A stretch of DNA of 34,750 nt, from NCBI GenBank assembly GCA_017478725.1, contig JAFVDD010000037.1, positions 1 through 34,750 of the forward strand. The letters are read 5' to 3'. This DNA is from Paludibacteraceae bacterium. Lineage in GTDB: Bacteria; Bacteroidota; Bacteroidia; Bacteroidales; Paludibacteraceae. Positions 15,769-25,114 of this stretch are shown in pieces. Within the stretch, counting starts at the first letter, position 1, and the number at the start of each line of letters is the position of its first letter. The notes beneath the pieces were generated by a model. That model made no database searches and was not told the DNA's origin. It saw nothing but the letters and a program-made list of their open reading frames with translations. The position numbers and the translations under genes were made by a program.

Positions 15769-17383
15769 TTTCTTTGCGGTTGATTTTTTGCTTGGCGGCA
15801 GCCATCCATTGGGTGGCGTTTTCAAAGCGGCGTTTGGCATTGGCGCGTATCTCCGCCCGCCATTGTGCTTCTTCTTCAGCCTCGTCGGTCATATGCTGAT
15901 AGGCCTGGGTGGCGTCCTGGTCGCTGATGACGAGCATCTGGTCGTGCAGCCTGAGTTCGCTGGCACCGGTAGGCACAAAGAAATCTTCGCCGCGGCGCAC
16001 CATGACGATGAGCGTATGGGGTGGTATATCCAGTTGGCGCGGTGTATTGCCGTTGGCAATCATCTCTTCGGTAACCTCCACTTCGCGCGCGGTGGACTGG
16101 ATCTCATCGGGCAGGTCCAGGTCGAAATAAGCCAACCGGTGCTCCTCTGCGGGCGGTGTATCCAGTTTGAGCCGCTGCGCCATCCGGGTAAGCGTTGTGC
16201 CCTGGGTAAGGAGCGAGACGATGGTACACAGGAAAACGACATTGAAAAGCAAGTCGGCATTGGCCACACCGGACGCTTTGCACATGATAGCAAAAATGAT
16301 AGGTACGGCCCCTTTGAGTCCCACCCAACTGAACATGATCTTATCGCGCTGGAGATACCGCTTGAACGGCCACATACAGAGCCATACGGCCGCCGGACGC
16401 GAGATACCGATCATGACTATACTGATGATGAGGCATGGCAGCCATACCTCGAGTTGGAGCAGGTCGGAAGGATGCACCATGAGACCGAGCATGAGGAACA
16501 TCACCAACTGGCTGAGCCATGTGAGACCGTTGAAGAACGCTTTGGTCTGACGCTTGCGGCTGAACTTGCTGTTGCCGATGATGAGTCCGCCTACATATAC
16601 GGCCAGATAGGTATTACCCTGGAGGTAATAGGTAATGGCAAAAATGAAGATACAGGCCGTGAGCACCATGATGGGGTAGAGCGATTCGTTGCTGAGCTGG
16701 ACGCGCCGCAGCAGTTGTACCAGTCCGCGCCCGAGTACCAGTCCGAGCACAGTACCCATGACCAGCTGGACTACAATAGTCTGGACGATAGGCCATACGG
16801 CTACATGGGTCTGGCCGGACAAGACGACGCCGATGAGCGTGGTCGTGAGGACATAAGCCATGGGGTCGTTGGCGCCCGATTCGAGTTCAAGCAGCGGTCT
16901 GAGGTCATGCTTGAGGCCTATATGGTGGGTGCGCATGATAGAGAAAACCGATGCGCTGTCGGTACTGGAGAGTGTGGCGGCCATGAGCAGCGCCATGGAC
17001 AACGAGACCGATGCAACGGCATTGAGCCAGCCAAAGAGGAAATAGATAATCACACCCGTGAAGAAACAGGTGAGCAGCACACCTACCGTAGCCAGCGTTA
17101 TACCCGGTGCCATCACCGATTTGATGTCACTGAGTTTGGTATCCATGCCGCCGGAGAAAAGGATGATACACATAGCCAGCGTACTGAGCGCTTGGGCTGT
17201 GCCGTTGTCTATCTCTACGCCACGGCCGCCAAAGAACATGCCTATGCCGTCCGACCCGAACAACATACCTACTGCCAGAAACAGCAGCAATGCCGGCACA
17301 CCGAACTTATAACCGATTTTGTCTGCCACGATGCTGACAAAGAACAGCAGCGACAGGATAAGGAGCATGAATTCTACTTGCAT
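15761..17383 (-). CDS. Cation/proton antiporter, NhaP2/CvrA-like
   Basis: This is a 540-residue inner-membrane CPA1-type exchanger with about 12 hydrophobic segments through residue 390, including LFLAVGMLFGSDG, LFSGGMDTKLSD and LESGANDPMAYVLTTTLIG. Asn/Asp in GANDP is the ion-binding pair of the family. Residues about 440-510 look like a TrkA-C/RCK-C domain (RRGEDFFVPTGASELRLHDQMLVI), typical of NhaP2-like K+/H+ antiporters. The C-terminal tail is charged and coiled-coil-like. It starts 2 bp after the thioredoxin gene. Na+ versus K+ preference cannot be read from sequence. Confidence 0.88.
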   Translation of the reverse strand: MQVEFMLLILSLLFFVSIVADKIGYKFGVPALLLFLAVGMLFGSDGIGMFFGGRGVEIDNGTAQALSTLAMCIILFSGGMDTKLSDIKSVMAPGITLATVGVLLTCFFTGVIIYFLFGWLNAVASVSLSMALLMAATLSSTDSASVFSIMRTHHIGLKHDLRPLLELESGANDPMAYVLTTTLIGVVLSGQTHVAVWPIVQTIVVQLVMGTVLGLVLGRGLVQLLRRVQLSNESLYPIMVLTACIFIFAITYYLQGNTYLAVYVGGLIIGNSKFSRKRQTKAFFNGLTWLSQLVMFLMLGLMVHPSDLLQLEVWLPCLIISIVMIGISRPAAVWLCMWPFKRYLQRDKIMFSWVGLKGAVPIIFAIMCKASGVANADLLFNVVFLCTIVSLLTQGTTLTRMAQRLKLDTPPAEEHRLAYFDLDLPDEIQSTAREVEVTEEMIANGNTPRQLDIPPHTLIVMVRRGEDFFVPTGASELRLHDQMLVISDQDATQAYQHMTDEAEEEAQWRAEIRANAKRRFENATQWMAAAKQKINRKEKE

Positions 17384-17385
17384 GG

Positions 17386-17835
17386 TTATTGTTTTTTCTT
17401 CAAAAGAAACTCATCGATAATCTGTATTATATTTTCTTTGGGGTATAGTCCTTTCAGGAGCATCGGTTTCCCTTCCAGCGGGATATACAGTACCTGGGGG
17501 ATGGAGTTGATACCGAAGACATAGGCCAGTTCTCGCTCCCGCTCTGTATCCGCTTTATAGAATACCACCTCGCCGCAGTAGGTCTGGCTCAGCTCTTCCA
17601 TGATAGGCGCCAGACGTTTGCAGGGTCCGCACCAGGTGGTGTAGAAATCCACAACGCATGGTTTGTCGCCGCGATAGTTCCAGTCGGCTGGAGTGCCATC
17701 CGCCTTCTTCTCCTTATAATCAAACACGCGTGTACGGAACTGGTCAGTAGTGAGATACACCACATCTTCCGCTCCCAAGGGCAATACACTCATCCATAAG
17801 CATAAAGCCGGAAGTATAATCTTCAATCCTTTCAT
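17386..17835 (-). CDS. Exported thioredoxin-fold protein
   Basis: A signal peptide (MKGLKIILPALCLWMSVLP, cleavage near LGA-ED) leads to a thioredoxin domain with the active site WCGPC (Cys69, Cys72) and the cis-Pro region INSIPQVLYIP. It probably works as a periplasmic thiol reductase or chaperone. I start at ATG 17835, which has GAAGG five bases upstream and lies just after the lpxB stop; ATG 17847 overlaps lpxB and adds four residues. The N-terminal region to residue 55 is longer than in cytoplasmic thioredoxin. Confidence 0.88.
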   Translation of the reverse strand: MKGLKIILPALCLWMSVLPLGAEDVVYLTTDQFRTRVFDYKEKKADGTPADWNYRGDKPCVVDFYTTWCGPCKRLAPIMEELSQTYCGEVVFYKADTERERELAYVFGINSIPQVLYIPLEGKPMLLKGLYPKENIIQIIDEFLLKKKQ

Positions 17836-17836
17836 T

Positions 17837-18937
17837 TCAACCTTCATATATTATCTGCGCAGCTGTCTCGGAGGCGGCAGAAGTGCCCAGTATAGTCCGT
17901 ATCTCAGCATAGCCGTCCAACATCTTTTGCCGTACGTTCGCATCCATCAGGCGGCGTAACTCAGCTTCTATCTTGGCGGCAGTAAAATCATCGGCCAGCA
18001 GTTCACGGATGACCTCTTTGCCTGCCAGTATATTCACCAGCGTGAAATGGCGGATGGAGAAAAAAAGAGGTTGCGCCCATCTCACCATCCGCAAAAAACT
18101 GCTGCATGCCAGATAGTAAACCGCCACCTGCGGACAGCCGAGCAGCGCTGTTTCAAGGGTAGCCGTGCCGGAATTGACTACTGCCATCTGCGCTTTCTGT
18201 ATCGCTGCGTGTGTGTCGCGCGTGAGCGTTTCGCCCGGCTGCAGGAAAGGAGTGTATATCTTGTCCTCCAGTCCCGGCGCAGCCGTTACCACTATATGAA
18301 ATCCTTCTATTCTGCGTGCCGCCTCCAGCATCACAGGCAGACAATTCATGACCTCGCTCTTTCTGCTGCCCGGCAGCAGAGCAATCACATTCGCCGTTCG
18401 CCCGAACGTCTCGGTCTCTGACCGCGCCGTTATCTCTTCTACCGTAGGGTTGCCCACATAGGTACATTGATAGCCGTATCGGGCATAGAATTCAGGCTCG
18501 AACGGGAAGATACCAAGGATCCTGTCACATAAGCGTGCAATACGATGGATACGCCGGCGTTTCCACGCCCATACCTTAGGCGGTATATAGTAATATATCT
18601 TTGTCTTAGGCAAGTGCTTCCGGCAGAAGGACGCCATGCGCAGATTGAAGGATGGATAATCAATCAGGATAAGTGCGTCGGGATGCTCTGTGAGCAGTGC
18701 CTCCCGGGCTATCTGGAAATTCCTTCTTATCTGTTTCCAATGACTCAGCACCGCCGCAAAAGCCATGAACGCCATGTGGCGGTAGTGCTGGTAGAGGGTG
18801 CAGCCGGCGGCGGCCATCCGGTCGCCGCCAAGCCCTGCCACCGACGCGCGAGGGTCGCGCAACAGGAGCTGTTTGATCAATTCGGCTCCGTGCGTGTCAC
18901 CCGATGCCTCACCTGCTATGATGAAGTACTTAGCCAA
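17837..18937 (-). CDS. lpxB: Lipid-A-disaccharide synthase
   Basis: LpxB joins UDP-2,3-diacylglucosamine and lipid X, a committed lipid A step at the inner membrane. The 366-residue product has AGEASGDTHGAEL near the N-terminus, LIDYPSFNLR, YYIPPKVWAWKRRR and VGNPTVEEI, followed by LLPGSRKSEV, all characteristic. No ATG precedes the conserved start; the reading begins with TTG at 18937, within a 7-bp repeat unit (ATTGGCT). It lies 10 bp after the M16 gene. Confidence 0.95.
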   Translation of the reverse strand: MAKYFIIAGEASGDTHGAELIKQLLLRDPRASVAGLGGDRMAAAGCTLYQHYRHMAFMAFAAVLSHWKQIRRNFQIAREALLTEHPDALILIDYPSFNLRMASFCRKHLPKTKIYYYIPPKVWAWKRRRIHRIARLCDRILGIFPFEPEFYARYGYQCTYVGNPTVEEITARSETETFGRTANVIALLPGSRKSEVMNCLPVMLEAARRIEGFHIVVTAAPGLEDKIYTPFLQPGETLTRDTHAAIQKAQMAVVNSGTATLETALLGCPQVAVYYLACSSFLRMVRWAQPLFFSIRHFTLVNILAGKEVIRELLADDFTAAKIEAELRRLMDANVRQKMLDGYAEIRTILGTSAASETAAQIIYEG

Positions 18938-18952
18938 TTGACAATTATTATT
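18934..18952. repeat. 7-bp repeat remnant over the lpxB start
   Basis: On the minus strand the junction reads ATTGTCA then ATTGGCT, in the ATTGnnn class. The TTG start of lpxB is inside the second unit. Confidence 0.5.
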
Positions 18953-21752
18953 TCTCCGGGTACATTACCACTTCAAACACATTGCCGGCAGCCACCAGGC
19001 GCTTGAGCATAGCCTGAACGGTTTCGGCTGTAATACCCTCCACGTTGCCGCGGTAGGTATTTACCTCGTCCAGACCGTACATGTAGTACATATACAAAGC
19101 CTGATTCCAGAACGAGTTTTTCTCGATGTTCTCCTGGAAATCCTTGAGCATGGACTCCTTCTCCTTCTGCAAATCGTTGGCCAGCGGTCCGTTGTCAATA
19201 ATGGTCTGCACCTCCTCGTGGATAATCTCCATGAGTCGTGCCTGTTTCTGCGGGTCGGTATCAAACTGCATGATCAGCGCTGCATAGTTATGCGGCAGGA
19301 TATTCATATATCCGTAGGTGCCTACGCCGTACGAACCTCCCTCACGCTCACGGATGGATTCGAGGTAACGGGTGCTGAGAATACGTCCGATCATCTCCAT
19401 ATTCAGGTCATTCGCCTGCGAATAAGGGATGTCATACGAGGTGTATTGGATACGGTTGGAAGCCGTAGTGGTCTCCATCGCACGTGCGAAATAGTTCTTT
19501 TGCACACCCTTTGCTACGGTAACATGGTGGTCGATAATCTGCTCACGCTGGTTCTTCTTGGTCTTGAGTCCTCCGAGCCACTGACAAATCAGCTCCTGTA
19601 CTTTTGCATCTTCCGGATTGATGTTGCCTACAAAGACAAAGGTGAAATCCGCAGGGTTGGCAAAGCGTGCCTTGTAAACCTCCAGTGCTTTATCCAGGTT
19701 GACACGCTCCAGCATAGCTGTATTCACCAGAACGGTACGCTCGGAATGGTTGGTTGTCATCAGCCGTACGGAATCAGCAAACACTGTCTTGGGGTTCTTG
19801 TCACGGTTGACCAGCTGGTTGTGCATGAGTCCTTTGAGTGTCTCAAAAGCCTGCTCATCGCGGCGAGGAGCCGTGAAATAGAGATAGGTCAGCTGAAGCA
19901 TCGTCTCCAGATCCTTGACACTGGAAGAAGCATGAATACGCTCTGTATACTCGGAAATCTCAGGGCTGACGGCTACGGTTTTACCCGTCAGGGCTTTCTC
20001 CAGTTGGGTGGCATTGAAGCGTCCTATACCGCTGAAACCGATGATGCTGGTAGCCAGTTGTGCCGAGGGAAGGTCTTCTGTTTTCACCTGCGATAAACCG
20101 CCTCGCGAGAAAGCCTGCATCAAAATCTCATCCGCTTTGAACTCGGTAGGCTTGAACACCACTTTGATTCCGTTGGATAGGGTCCATTCGGTAGCTTGGA
20201 GAGCTTCGTTCGTTTTGACGCTCTTGATTTTTCCTTTGTGAGGTGCTTTTTTCACCAGCTCGTTGTCTATCGCCTCTTCCGCAGGCGCTTCGATAGCCAG
20301 GCTGCCCATGCCTGCCAATCCGGCGGAGATCTCCTCCTTTGTAGGCAGATCCACACCCTCTTTGCTCGGGCCGGATACAGCTACAGTCGGGTTGTCATGA
20401 ATAAGGGATTTGGCCACTTGGTTCACGGTCTCTACGCTCAACATCGGCAGTACGGCGTTGACAAACTCATACTCCCATTCGGCACCGGGCATAGACTCGT
20501 TGTCCTCGAAATTGCGGATACACTCGCGTGCAAGGGTAATGTTCTTGCGGGTGTTGCGCTCGTTGTAGTATTTCTCCATACTATTGAGTTTCTCAGCTTT
20601 GACGCGCTCCAGCTCGGCGTTGGTAAAGCCGAAACGGCGCATCTTCTCAATCTGGAAAAGCAGATCGTTGTATGCCTCCGTCTCGCGTCCTTCCTTGGGA
20701 AGGGTAACCACATGGAATGCATCCATCTTTTTGGCAATATCCGTGTAGTAGCAGCCGGCACCGGTGAAGGATGCCTGCGGATCAAGCGCCAGTTCGTTGA
20801 AACGGTTGTCAAGCATGTTGCCTATCAGTTCGTGCAGCAGGTCGATCATATATCCCTGTGCGGTATTCTGGAACTGCTCGGGCATCTCGTCGAACTTGTA
20901 TTGCACGGTGATACGGCTGCCTTGCGCTTCCGGGTCAGTGATGATGACTACCAGCGGCTCGCTGTTATGGTTGACCGTATAGATAGGACGCTCGCCATAG
21001 TTGGCGCGGCGCGGTACATCCGCCCAGAGGGCTTTGATCTTCGCCTCTATCGTATCCACGTTGATGTCACCCACTACGATAATGGCCTGGTTGTCAGGTC
21101 CGTACCATTTATGGTAGTAATCGCGCAGGGCTTGGTAGTCGAAATGGAGAATGACAGCCGTGTCGCCTATCACGTCACGCTTGGCGTACTGCGTACCCGG
21201 GTACATCTGCGCCTGCATCTCTTTCCATATACGGCGTTGCGCCGTGCGCCCTGTTCGCCATTCCTCAAGAATAACGCCACGCTCGGCGTCAATCTCTTCG
21301 GGAAGCAGCAGCAAGCCGCAGCTCCAGTCGTGCATCACAAGAAGAGCGCTGTCCACAATACCTTCCCTGTAAGTAGGCACATCCGAGAGGCGGTAAACGG
21401 TCTCGTCGATGGAGGTATAGGCATTGATGTTTCCGCCGAAGTTCACACCCACCGACTCAAAATAGTTGATGATTCCCTTGCCTGGGAAATGCTGGGTGCC
21501 GTTGAACGCCATATGCTCCAGGAAATGCGCCAGACCGTTCTGGTGGTCTTCCTCCAGAATAGCGCCTACCGCCTGGGCGATATGGAACTCCGCACGTTGT
21601 TTGGGTTGCTCGTTATGACGGATGTAATAGGTCAATCCGTTGTCCAGTTTGCCGTAACGCACCTCTGCGTCCATCGGCAGTTTCTCCGGCGCTTGCGCCG
21701 ATGCCATCGTTGCTGCGCAGAGCAGCAGAATGGCTGTAGTCAGTTTTTTCAT
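18948..21752 (-). CDS. Insulinase/pitrilysin-type M16 zinc peptidase
   Basis: This is a 934-residue secreted or periplasmic metallopeptidase with a signal peptide (MKKLTTAILLLCAATMASAQ). The inverted zinc motif HFLEH is at residues 76-80 and the third ligand Glu in AERGVILEEW is near 157. The second half is a paired, catalytically inactive M16 domain (WTLSNGIKVVFKPTE and YGVGTYGYMNI near the end), forming the usual clamshell in one chain. Likely substrates are peptides or misfolded proteins in the envelope. It starts 3 bp after ftsH. Confidence 0.93.
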   Translation of the reverse strand: MKKLTTAILLLCAATMASAQAPEKLPMDAEVRYGKLDNGLTYYIRHNEQPKQRAEFHIAQAVGAILEEDHQNGLAHFLEHMAFNGTQHFPGKGIINYFESVGVNFGGNINAYTSIDETVYRLSDVPTYREGIVDSALLVMHDWSCGLLLLPEEIDAERGVILEEWRTGRTAQRRIWKEMQAQMYPGTQYAKRDVIGDTAVILHFDYQALRDYYHKWYGPDNQAIIVVGDINVDTIEAKIKALWADVPRRANYGERPIYTVNHNSEPLVVIITDPEAQGSRITVQYKFDEMPEQFQNTAQGYMIDLLHELIGNMLDNRFNELALDPQASFTGAGCYYTDIAKKMDAFHVVTLPKEGRETEAYNDLLFQIEKMRRFGFTNAELERVKAEKLNSMEKYYNERNTRKNITLARECIRNFEDNESMPGAEWEYEFVNAVLPMLSVETVNQVAKSLIHDNPTVAVSGPSKEGVDLPTKEEISAGLAGMGSLAIEAPAEEAIDNELVKKAPHKGKIKSVKTNEALQATEWTLSNGIKVVFKPTEFKADEILMQAFSRGGLSQVKTEDLPSAQLATSIIGFSGIGRFNATQLEKALTGKTVAVSPEISEYTERIHASSSVKDLETMLQLTYLYFTAPRRDEQAFETLKGLMHNQLVNRDKNPKTVFADSVRLMTTNHSERTVLVNTAMLERVNLDKALEVYKARFANPADFTFVFVGNINPEDAKVQELICQWLGGLKTKKNQREQIIDHHVTVAKGVQKNYFARAMETTTASNRIQYTSYDIPYSQANDLNMEMIGRILSTRYLESIREREGGSYGVGTYGYMNILPHNYAALIMQFDTDPQKQARLMEIIHEEVQTIIDNGPLANDLQKEKESMLKDFQENIEKNSFWNQALYMYYMYGLDEVNTYRGNVEGITAETVQAMLKRLVAAGNVFEVVMYPEK

Positions 21753-21755
21753 TGT

Positions 21756-23786
21756 CTATATTGTTTGGTTTTGATTAGTCTCTTTCTTGCGCGGGGCGCG
21801 TTTGCGTTTGGGTTTCTCAGCCTCAGCGATAGCCGCGTTGGCTTCGAGCAGTTCGTCGCCGCGGCTCTTCCACGGACGCGGACCCAGAATGCGCTCCACA
21901 TCGTCGGAAGTGATCACCTCGCGCTCGATGAGCAGCTGAGCCAACTGATGGTGTCCTTCGGCGTGGTCGGTCAGGATCTGCTTGGCACGAGCCATCTGGT
22001 CGGCGATGATACGCTGGGTCTCTTTGTCGATGAGATCGGCGGTGTTGTCGGAGTAAGGCTTGGTGAAACCGTAGTCGTAGCGGCCTGTGGAGTCGTAGAA
22101 CGACACATCCTTCAGTTTGTCGCTCATGCCATAGTAAGCCACCATCGCATAGGCCTGTTTGGTTGCGCGTTCCAGGTCGTTGAGTGCACCGGTGGACGTC
22201 TGGTGGAGAAACAACTGCTCGGCGGCACGTCCGCCCAAAAGCGAACAGAGCTCGTCCAATATATGCTCCTCGTTGGTCAGTTGCCGCTCTTCGGGCAGAT
22301 ACCATGCTGCGCCCAGCGCCATACCGCGCGGCACAATGGTCACTTTGACAAGCGGATTGGCCCAGCGCAGCATCCAACTGATCGTGGCGTGTCCCGCCTC
22401 GTGGAAAGCGATGGAGCGTTTCTCCTCGTCGGTCATGATCTTGTTCTTGCGTTCCAGACCGCCTACGATGCGGTCAACGGCATCCATGAAGTCCTGTTTG
22501 CTCACTTTTTTCCGTCCGCCGCGGGCAGCAATGAGCGCCGCCTCGTTGCAGACATTGGCGATGTCCGCTCCGCTGAAACCGGGCGTCTGCTTGCTCAGGA
22601 AATCCAGATCGACTGTCTCGTCGCATTTAATAGGACGCAGATGGACTTGGAAAATCTCTTTACGCTCCTGCAAATCAGGCAGTTCGACATGTATCTGGCG
22701 GTCGAATCGCCCTGCACGCAGCAAGGCGCTGTCGAGCACGTCGGCGCGGTTGGTGGCGGCCAGAATGATGACGCCGCTGTTGGTGCCGAAGCCGTCCATC
22801 TCCGTAAGAAGCTGGTTCAGGGTCGATTCGCGTTCGTCGTTGCCGCCGGTCATGACGTTCTTCCCGCGCGCACGCCCTACGGCATCTATCTCGTCGATAA
22901 AGATGATAGCAGGCGCTTTCTCTTTCGCCTGACGGAAAAGATCACGCACACGGCTGGCGCCTACGCCCACGAACATCTCTACGAAATCCGAACCGCTCAT
23001 CGAGAAGAACGGTACATCCGCCTCGCCGGCTACTGCCTTGGCCAGCAGCGTCTTACCCGTACCCGGAGGGCCTACCAGCAGTGCGCCCTTGGGTATCTTG
23101 GCACCTATCTCGGTGTATTTCTCGGGGTTCTTGAGGAAGGCGACAATCTCCTGCACTTCCTGTTTGGCACCGTACAAACCCGCCACGTCCTTGAAGGTCA
23201 CTTTGTCCTTCTTGTCCTTGTCGAAGATCTGCGCCTTGGCACGGCCTACGCCGAAAATGCCTCCGGGGCCTCCGGCTCCGGCTACACCGCGGCTGAGATA
23301 CACAAAGAACAGGATCATCAGCACAAAAGGCAGCACATTGACCAGAATCAGGTACCAATAATCATGCGATTTCTCATACGTCACATCTATCGCCGCCTGC
23401 CCGTTGGTTTTGCGGGAGGCATTGACGGCATCCATATGCTTGCTGAACTCCTCGACGGAAGGGATGCGTGTATGCAGTTCGCCATGCGCATTCTCGCCGT
23501 CCGCCTGACTGTTGAAAACGAGCGTGTATGCCCGCGGACGGACAACAGCTTTCGCACCCATGTCGTCATAAACGACAATCTTCTCGATGGCATCGGCATC
23601 GATATAGGCCGTCAGTTTGGTGTAACTCAGTTCCTTGTTAGGCGTATTGTCCTTGCTGCCGAACAGCCAGAAAGCCAGTACCGCAAACGCTGCGGTATAG
23701 AAAATCACACTCAGCCATCTGCGCGGACCCGAAGGCTGCTCCGGCATCTGGGGTTGCAGTTGTTTCTTGTTCTTATTCGTCGCCAT
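21756..23786 (-). CDS. ftsH: ATP-dependent zinc metalloprotease FtsH
   Basis: FtsH is a membrane AAA+ protease that degrades unassembled or regulatory membrane and cytosolic proteins. Transmembrane segments lie at about 25-43 and 145-164, Walker A GPPGTGKT at 239-246, Walker B IIFIDEID near 294-301, SRH around [17 protein letters not shown], and the zinc site HEAGH at 462-466. The 676-residue length is normal and the C-terminus is basic. It overlaps the preceding rsfS by 14 bp. Confidence 0.97.
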   Translation of the reverse strand: MATNKNKKQLQPQMPEQPSGPRRWLSVIFYTAAFAVLAFWLFGSKDNTPNKELSYTKLTAYIDADAIEKIVVYDDMGAKAVVRPRAYTLVFNSQADGENAHGELHTRIPSVEEFSKHMDAVNASRKTNGQAAIDVTYEKSHDYWYLILVNVLPFVLMILFFVYLSRGVAGAGGPGGIFGVGRAKAQIFDKDKKDKVTFKDVAGLYGAKQEVQEIVAFLKNPEKYTEIGAKIPKGALLVGPPGTGKTLLAKAVAGEADVPFFSMSGSDFVEMFVGVGASRVRDLFRQAKEKAPAIIFIDEIDAVGRARGKNVMTGGNDERESTLNQLLTEMDGFGTNSGVIILAATNRADVLDSALLRAGRFDRQIHVELPDLQERKEIFQVHLRPIKCDETVDLDFLSKQTPGFSGADIANVCNEAALIAARGGRKKVSKQDFMDAVDRIVGGLERKNKIMTDEEKRSIAFHEAGHATISWMLRWANPLVKVTIVPRGMALGAAWYLPEERQLTNEEHILDELCSLLGGRAAEQLFLHQTSTGALNDLERATKQAYAMVAYYGMSDKLKDVSFYDSTGRYDYGFTKPYSDNTADLIDKETQRIIADQMARAKQILTDHAEGHHQLAQLLIEREVITSDDVERILGPRPWKSRGDELLEANAAIAEAEKPKRKRAPRKKETNQNQTI

Positions 23787-24135
23787 ATTCTGTTATTTTT
23801 CCGTCTTCCCAAAGTTGCTCTATTGCATAGAATGCGCGCGGTTCGCGCTGCATGATATGGACAAAGATTGTGCCATAATCCATCGCCACCCACTCGGCGT
23901 TCTCCAAACCCGCCACACTCAGCGGATGGACATGTGTCGTCGTGCGGACGAAATCATCCACTTCGTCGGCTATAGCCGCTACCTGGGTGTTACTCTGACC
24001 CTCGCAGATGATCATCATCTCCACGGGTGCTTCTTTGATTTTCTTCAGGTCAATCGCCACAATGCGCTGACCTTTGCGGTTGCGGATTCCCTCAATAATG
24101 GTCTCCGCCAGTTTCTTAGTGCTTATCTCTTTCAT
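23773..24135 (-). CDS. rsfS: Ribosomal silencing factor RsfS
   Basis: RsfS binds ribosomal protein L14 and blocks subunit joining in starvation. The 120-residue product carries KKIKEAPVEMMIICEGQSNTQVAAIADEV, then VAMDYGTIFVHIMQREPRAFYAIEQLW, characteristic of the family. It is the first gene of the long minus-strand run and has its own promoter at 24171-24202, divergent from udk. Its coding end overlaps ftsH, a pairing frequent in Bacteroidales. Confidence 0.94.
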   Translation of the reverse strand: MKEISTKKLAETIIEGIRNRKGQRIVAIDLKKIKEAPVEMMIICEGQSNTQVAAIADEVDDFVRTTTHVHPLSVAGLENAEWVAMDYGTIFVHIMQREPRAFYAIEQLWEDGKITEYGDE

Positions 24136-24170
24136 AAATGTCGATATTTATCCAAATTATAAAATGCGTG

Positions 24171-24202
24171 CAAAGGTACTAAAAAAAATGCACATGTGCA
24201 AG
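24171..24202 (-). promoter_or_regulatory. Promoter of the rsfS-to-helicase operon
   Basis: On the minus strand CTTG (24199-24202), 20 bases, TACCTTTG (24171-24178). A perfect palindrome TGCACATGTGCA (24189-24200) overlaps the -33 box and spacer. All eight genes down to 12930 have gaps of at most 35 bp, so this may drive the whole run. Confidence 0.7.
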
Positions 24203-24217
24203 TTTTTTCGCAATTTA

Positions 24218-24249
24218 TTTGCGTATGTGCAAATTTTGTTGTACCTTTG
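24218..24249 (+). promoter_or_regulatory. udk promoter, divergent from rsfS
   Basis: TTTG (24218-24221), 20 bases, TACCTTTG (24242-24249). The -33 region reads TTGC-GTATGT-GCAA, a dyad shape similar to that at 29431-29444. Confidence 0.7.
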
Positions 24250-24255
24250 TACCCC

Positions 24256-24299
24256 GAAAAATGGAAAATGAATAAATTGTAAATGACCAAATTGTAAAT
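24256..24299. repeat. 7/8-bp repeat in the udk leader
   Basis: Units GAAAAAT, GGAAAAT, GAATAAAT, TGTAAAT, GACCAAAT and TGTAAAT are contiguous. On the opposite strand they read ATTTnnn, an AT-richer version of the 7-bp class. They make up nearly the full predicted 5' UTR of udk. Confidence 0.7.
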
Positions 24300-24305
24300 G
24301 TCTTT

Positions 24306-24920
24306 ATGTTTATCATCGGCATTGCGGGCGGTACCGGCTCGGGTAAAACAACGGTAGTCAGAAAACTCATTGAGCGCCTCCCTAAAAACGAGGTGGTAGT
24401 CATTCCACAGGATTCCTACTACAAAGACAGTAGTAATGTGCCCGTCGAGGAGCGGCAGAACATCAATTTCGACCATCCCGATGCGTTCGACTGGCCGCTG
24501 CTGGCAAAGCACATCAAAATGCTGAAAGAGGGCTTGCCTATCGAGCAACCTATCTATTCCTACCTCACCTGCACACGCAGCGAAGAAACCATCCATATTG
24601 AGCCCAAAGAGGTCATCATCGTCGAGGGTATCATGGCGCTCCGCGAGTTCAAGATGCGCGAACAGATGGACCTCAAAATCTTCGTGGATGCTGATGCCGA
24701 CGACCGTCTCATCCGGGTCATGAAACGCGATGTGCTGGAGCGCGGACGGACCGCCGAACAGGTCATCGAGCGTTACCAGCGAGTACTCAAACCCATGCAC
24801 GAGCAGTTTATCGAACCCTGCAAACGCTTCGCGGATGTCATTGTGCCACAGGGCGGACACAACAATGCCGCAGTCAACATGCTCGCCAAGTTCGTCAAAC
24901 AGCAGCTCCGCGACTCATAA
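24306..24920 (+). CDS. udk: Uridine kinase
   Basis: Udk phosphorylates uridine and cytidine with GTP or ATP in pyrimidine salvage. The 204-residue product begins MFIIGIAGGTGSGKTT (Walker A 8-15), followed by PQDSYYKD, NFDHPDAFDWPLL and EVIIVEGIMAL, all family signatures. It has its own promoter and a leader made mostly of short repeats. An 11-bp repeat array follows the stop by 13 bp. Confidence 0.95.
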   Translation: MFIIGIAGGTGSGKTTVVRKLIERLPKNEVVVIPQDSYYKDSSNVPVEERQNINFDHPDAFDWPLLAKHIKMLKEGLPIEQPIYSYLTCTRSEETIHIEPKEVIIVEGIMALREFKMREQMDLKIFVDADADDRLIRVMKRDVLERGRTAEQVIERYQRVLKPMHEQFIEPCKRFADVIVPQGGHNNAAVNMLAKFVKQQLRDS

Positions 24921-24933
24921 TACTAAGATAATA

Positions 24934-25043
24934 TCGGGAGCGCTTCGGGAGCGTTTCACCGGCGCTTAGGCAGTGTTTCACAACCGCCTCGGAAGTGCTT
25001 CAGGAGCGCATCGGGAGCGCATCGGGTGAATATCGTATCATAC
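24934..25043. repeat. 11-bp degenerate tandem repeat, ten units
   Basis: Ten consecutive 11-bp units begin TCGGGAGCGCT and TCGGGAGCGTT and include TCGGAAGTGCT, TCAGGAGCGCA and TCGGGAGCGCA. Each unit begins with T, most with TC. The better-kept units resemble those of 737-834 (pattern TCSGRAGYG). The array fills most of the udk-to-chromate-transporter gap. Confidence 0.92.
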
Positions 25044-25050
25044 CCCACCC

Positions 25051-25094
25051 TATATATATACTTTGTATATATATCCCGTGATTTTAGAAATCAC
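25051..25094. promoter_or_regulatory. Two inverted repeats before the first chromate transporter
   Basis: An AT palindrome with arms ATATATATA and TATATATAT around CTTTG (about 25052-25074) is followed by a perfect hairpin GTGATTT-TAG-AAATCAC (25078-25094). They end 20 bp before the GTG start. Function unknown; a regulatory site or RNA structure is possible. Confidence 0.5.
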
Positions 25095-25114
25095 ACCGTT
25101 TAGTTTGCTATTCA

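Noticed and set aside
15788-17524. 578-codon plus-strand frame rich in His, Glu and Asp
   Set aside because: Antisense shadow of the antiporter gene; low-complexity composition and no domain.
20196-23855. 1219-codon open frame on the plus strand
   Set aside because: It lies opposite ftsH and the M16 gene, whose motifs are complete. Long antisense frames arise from codon bias in GC-richer genes.
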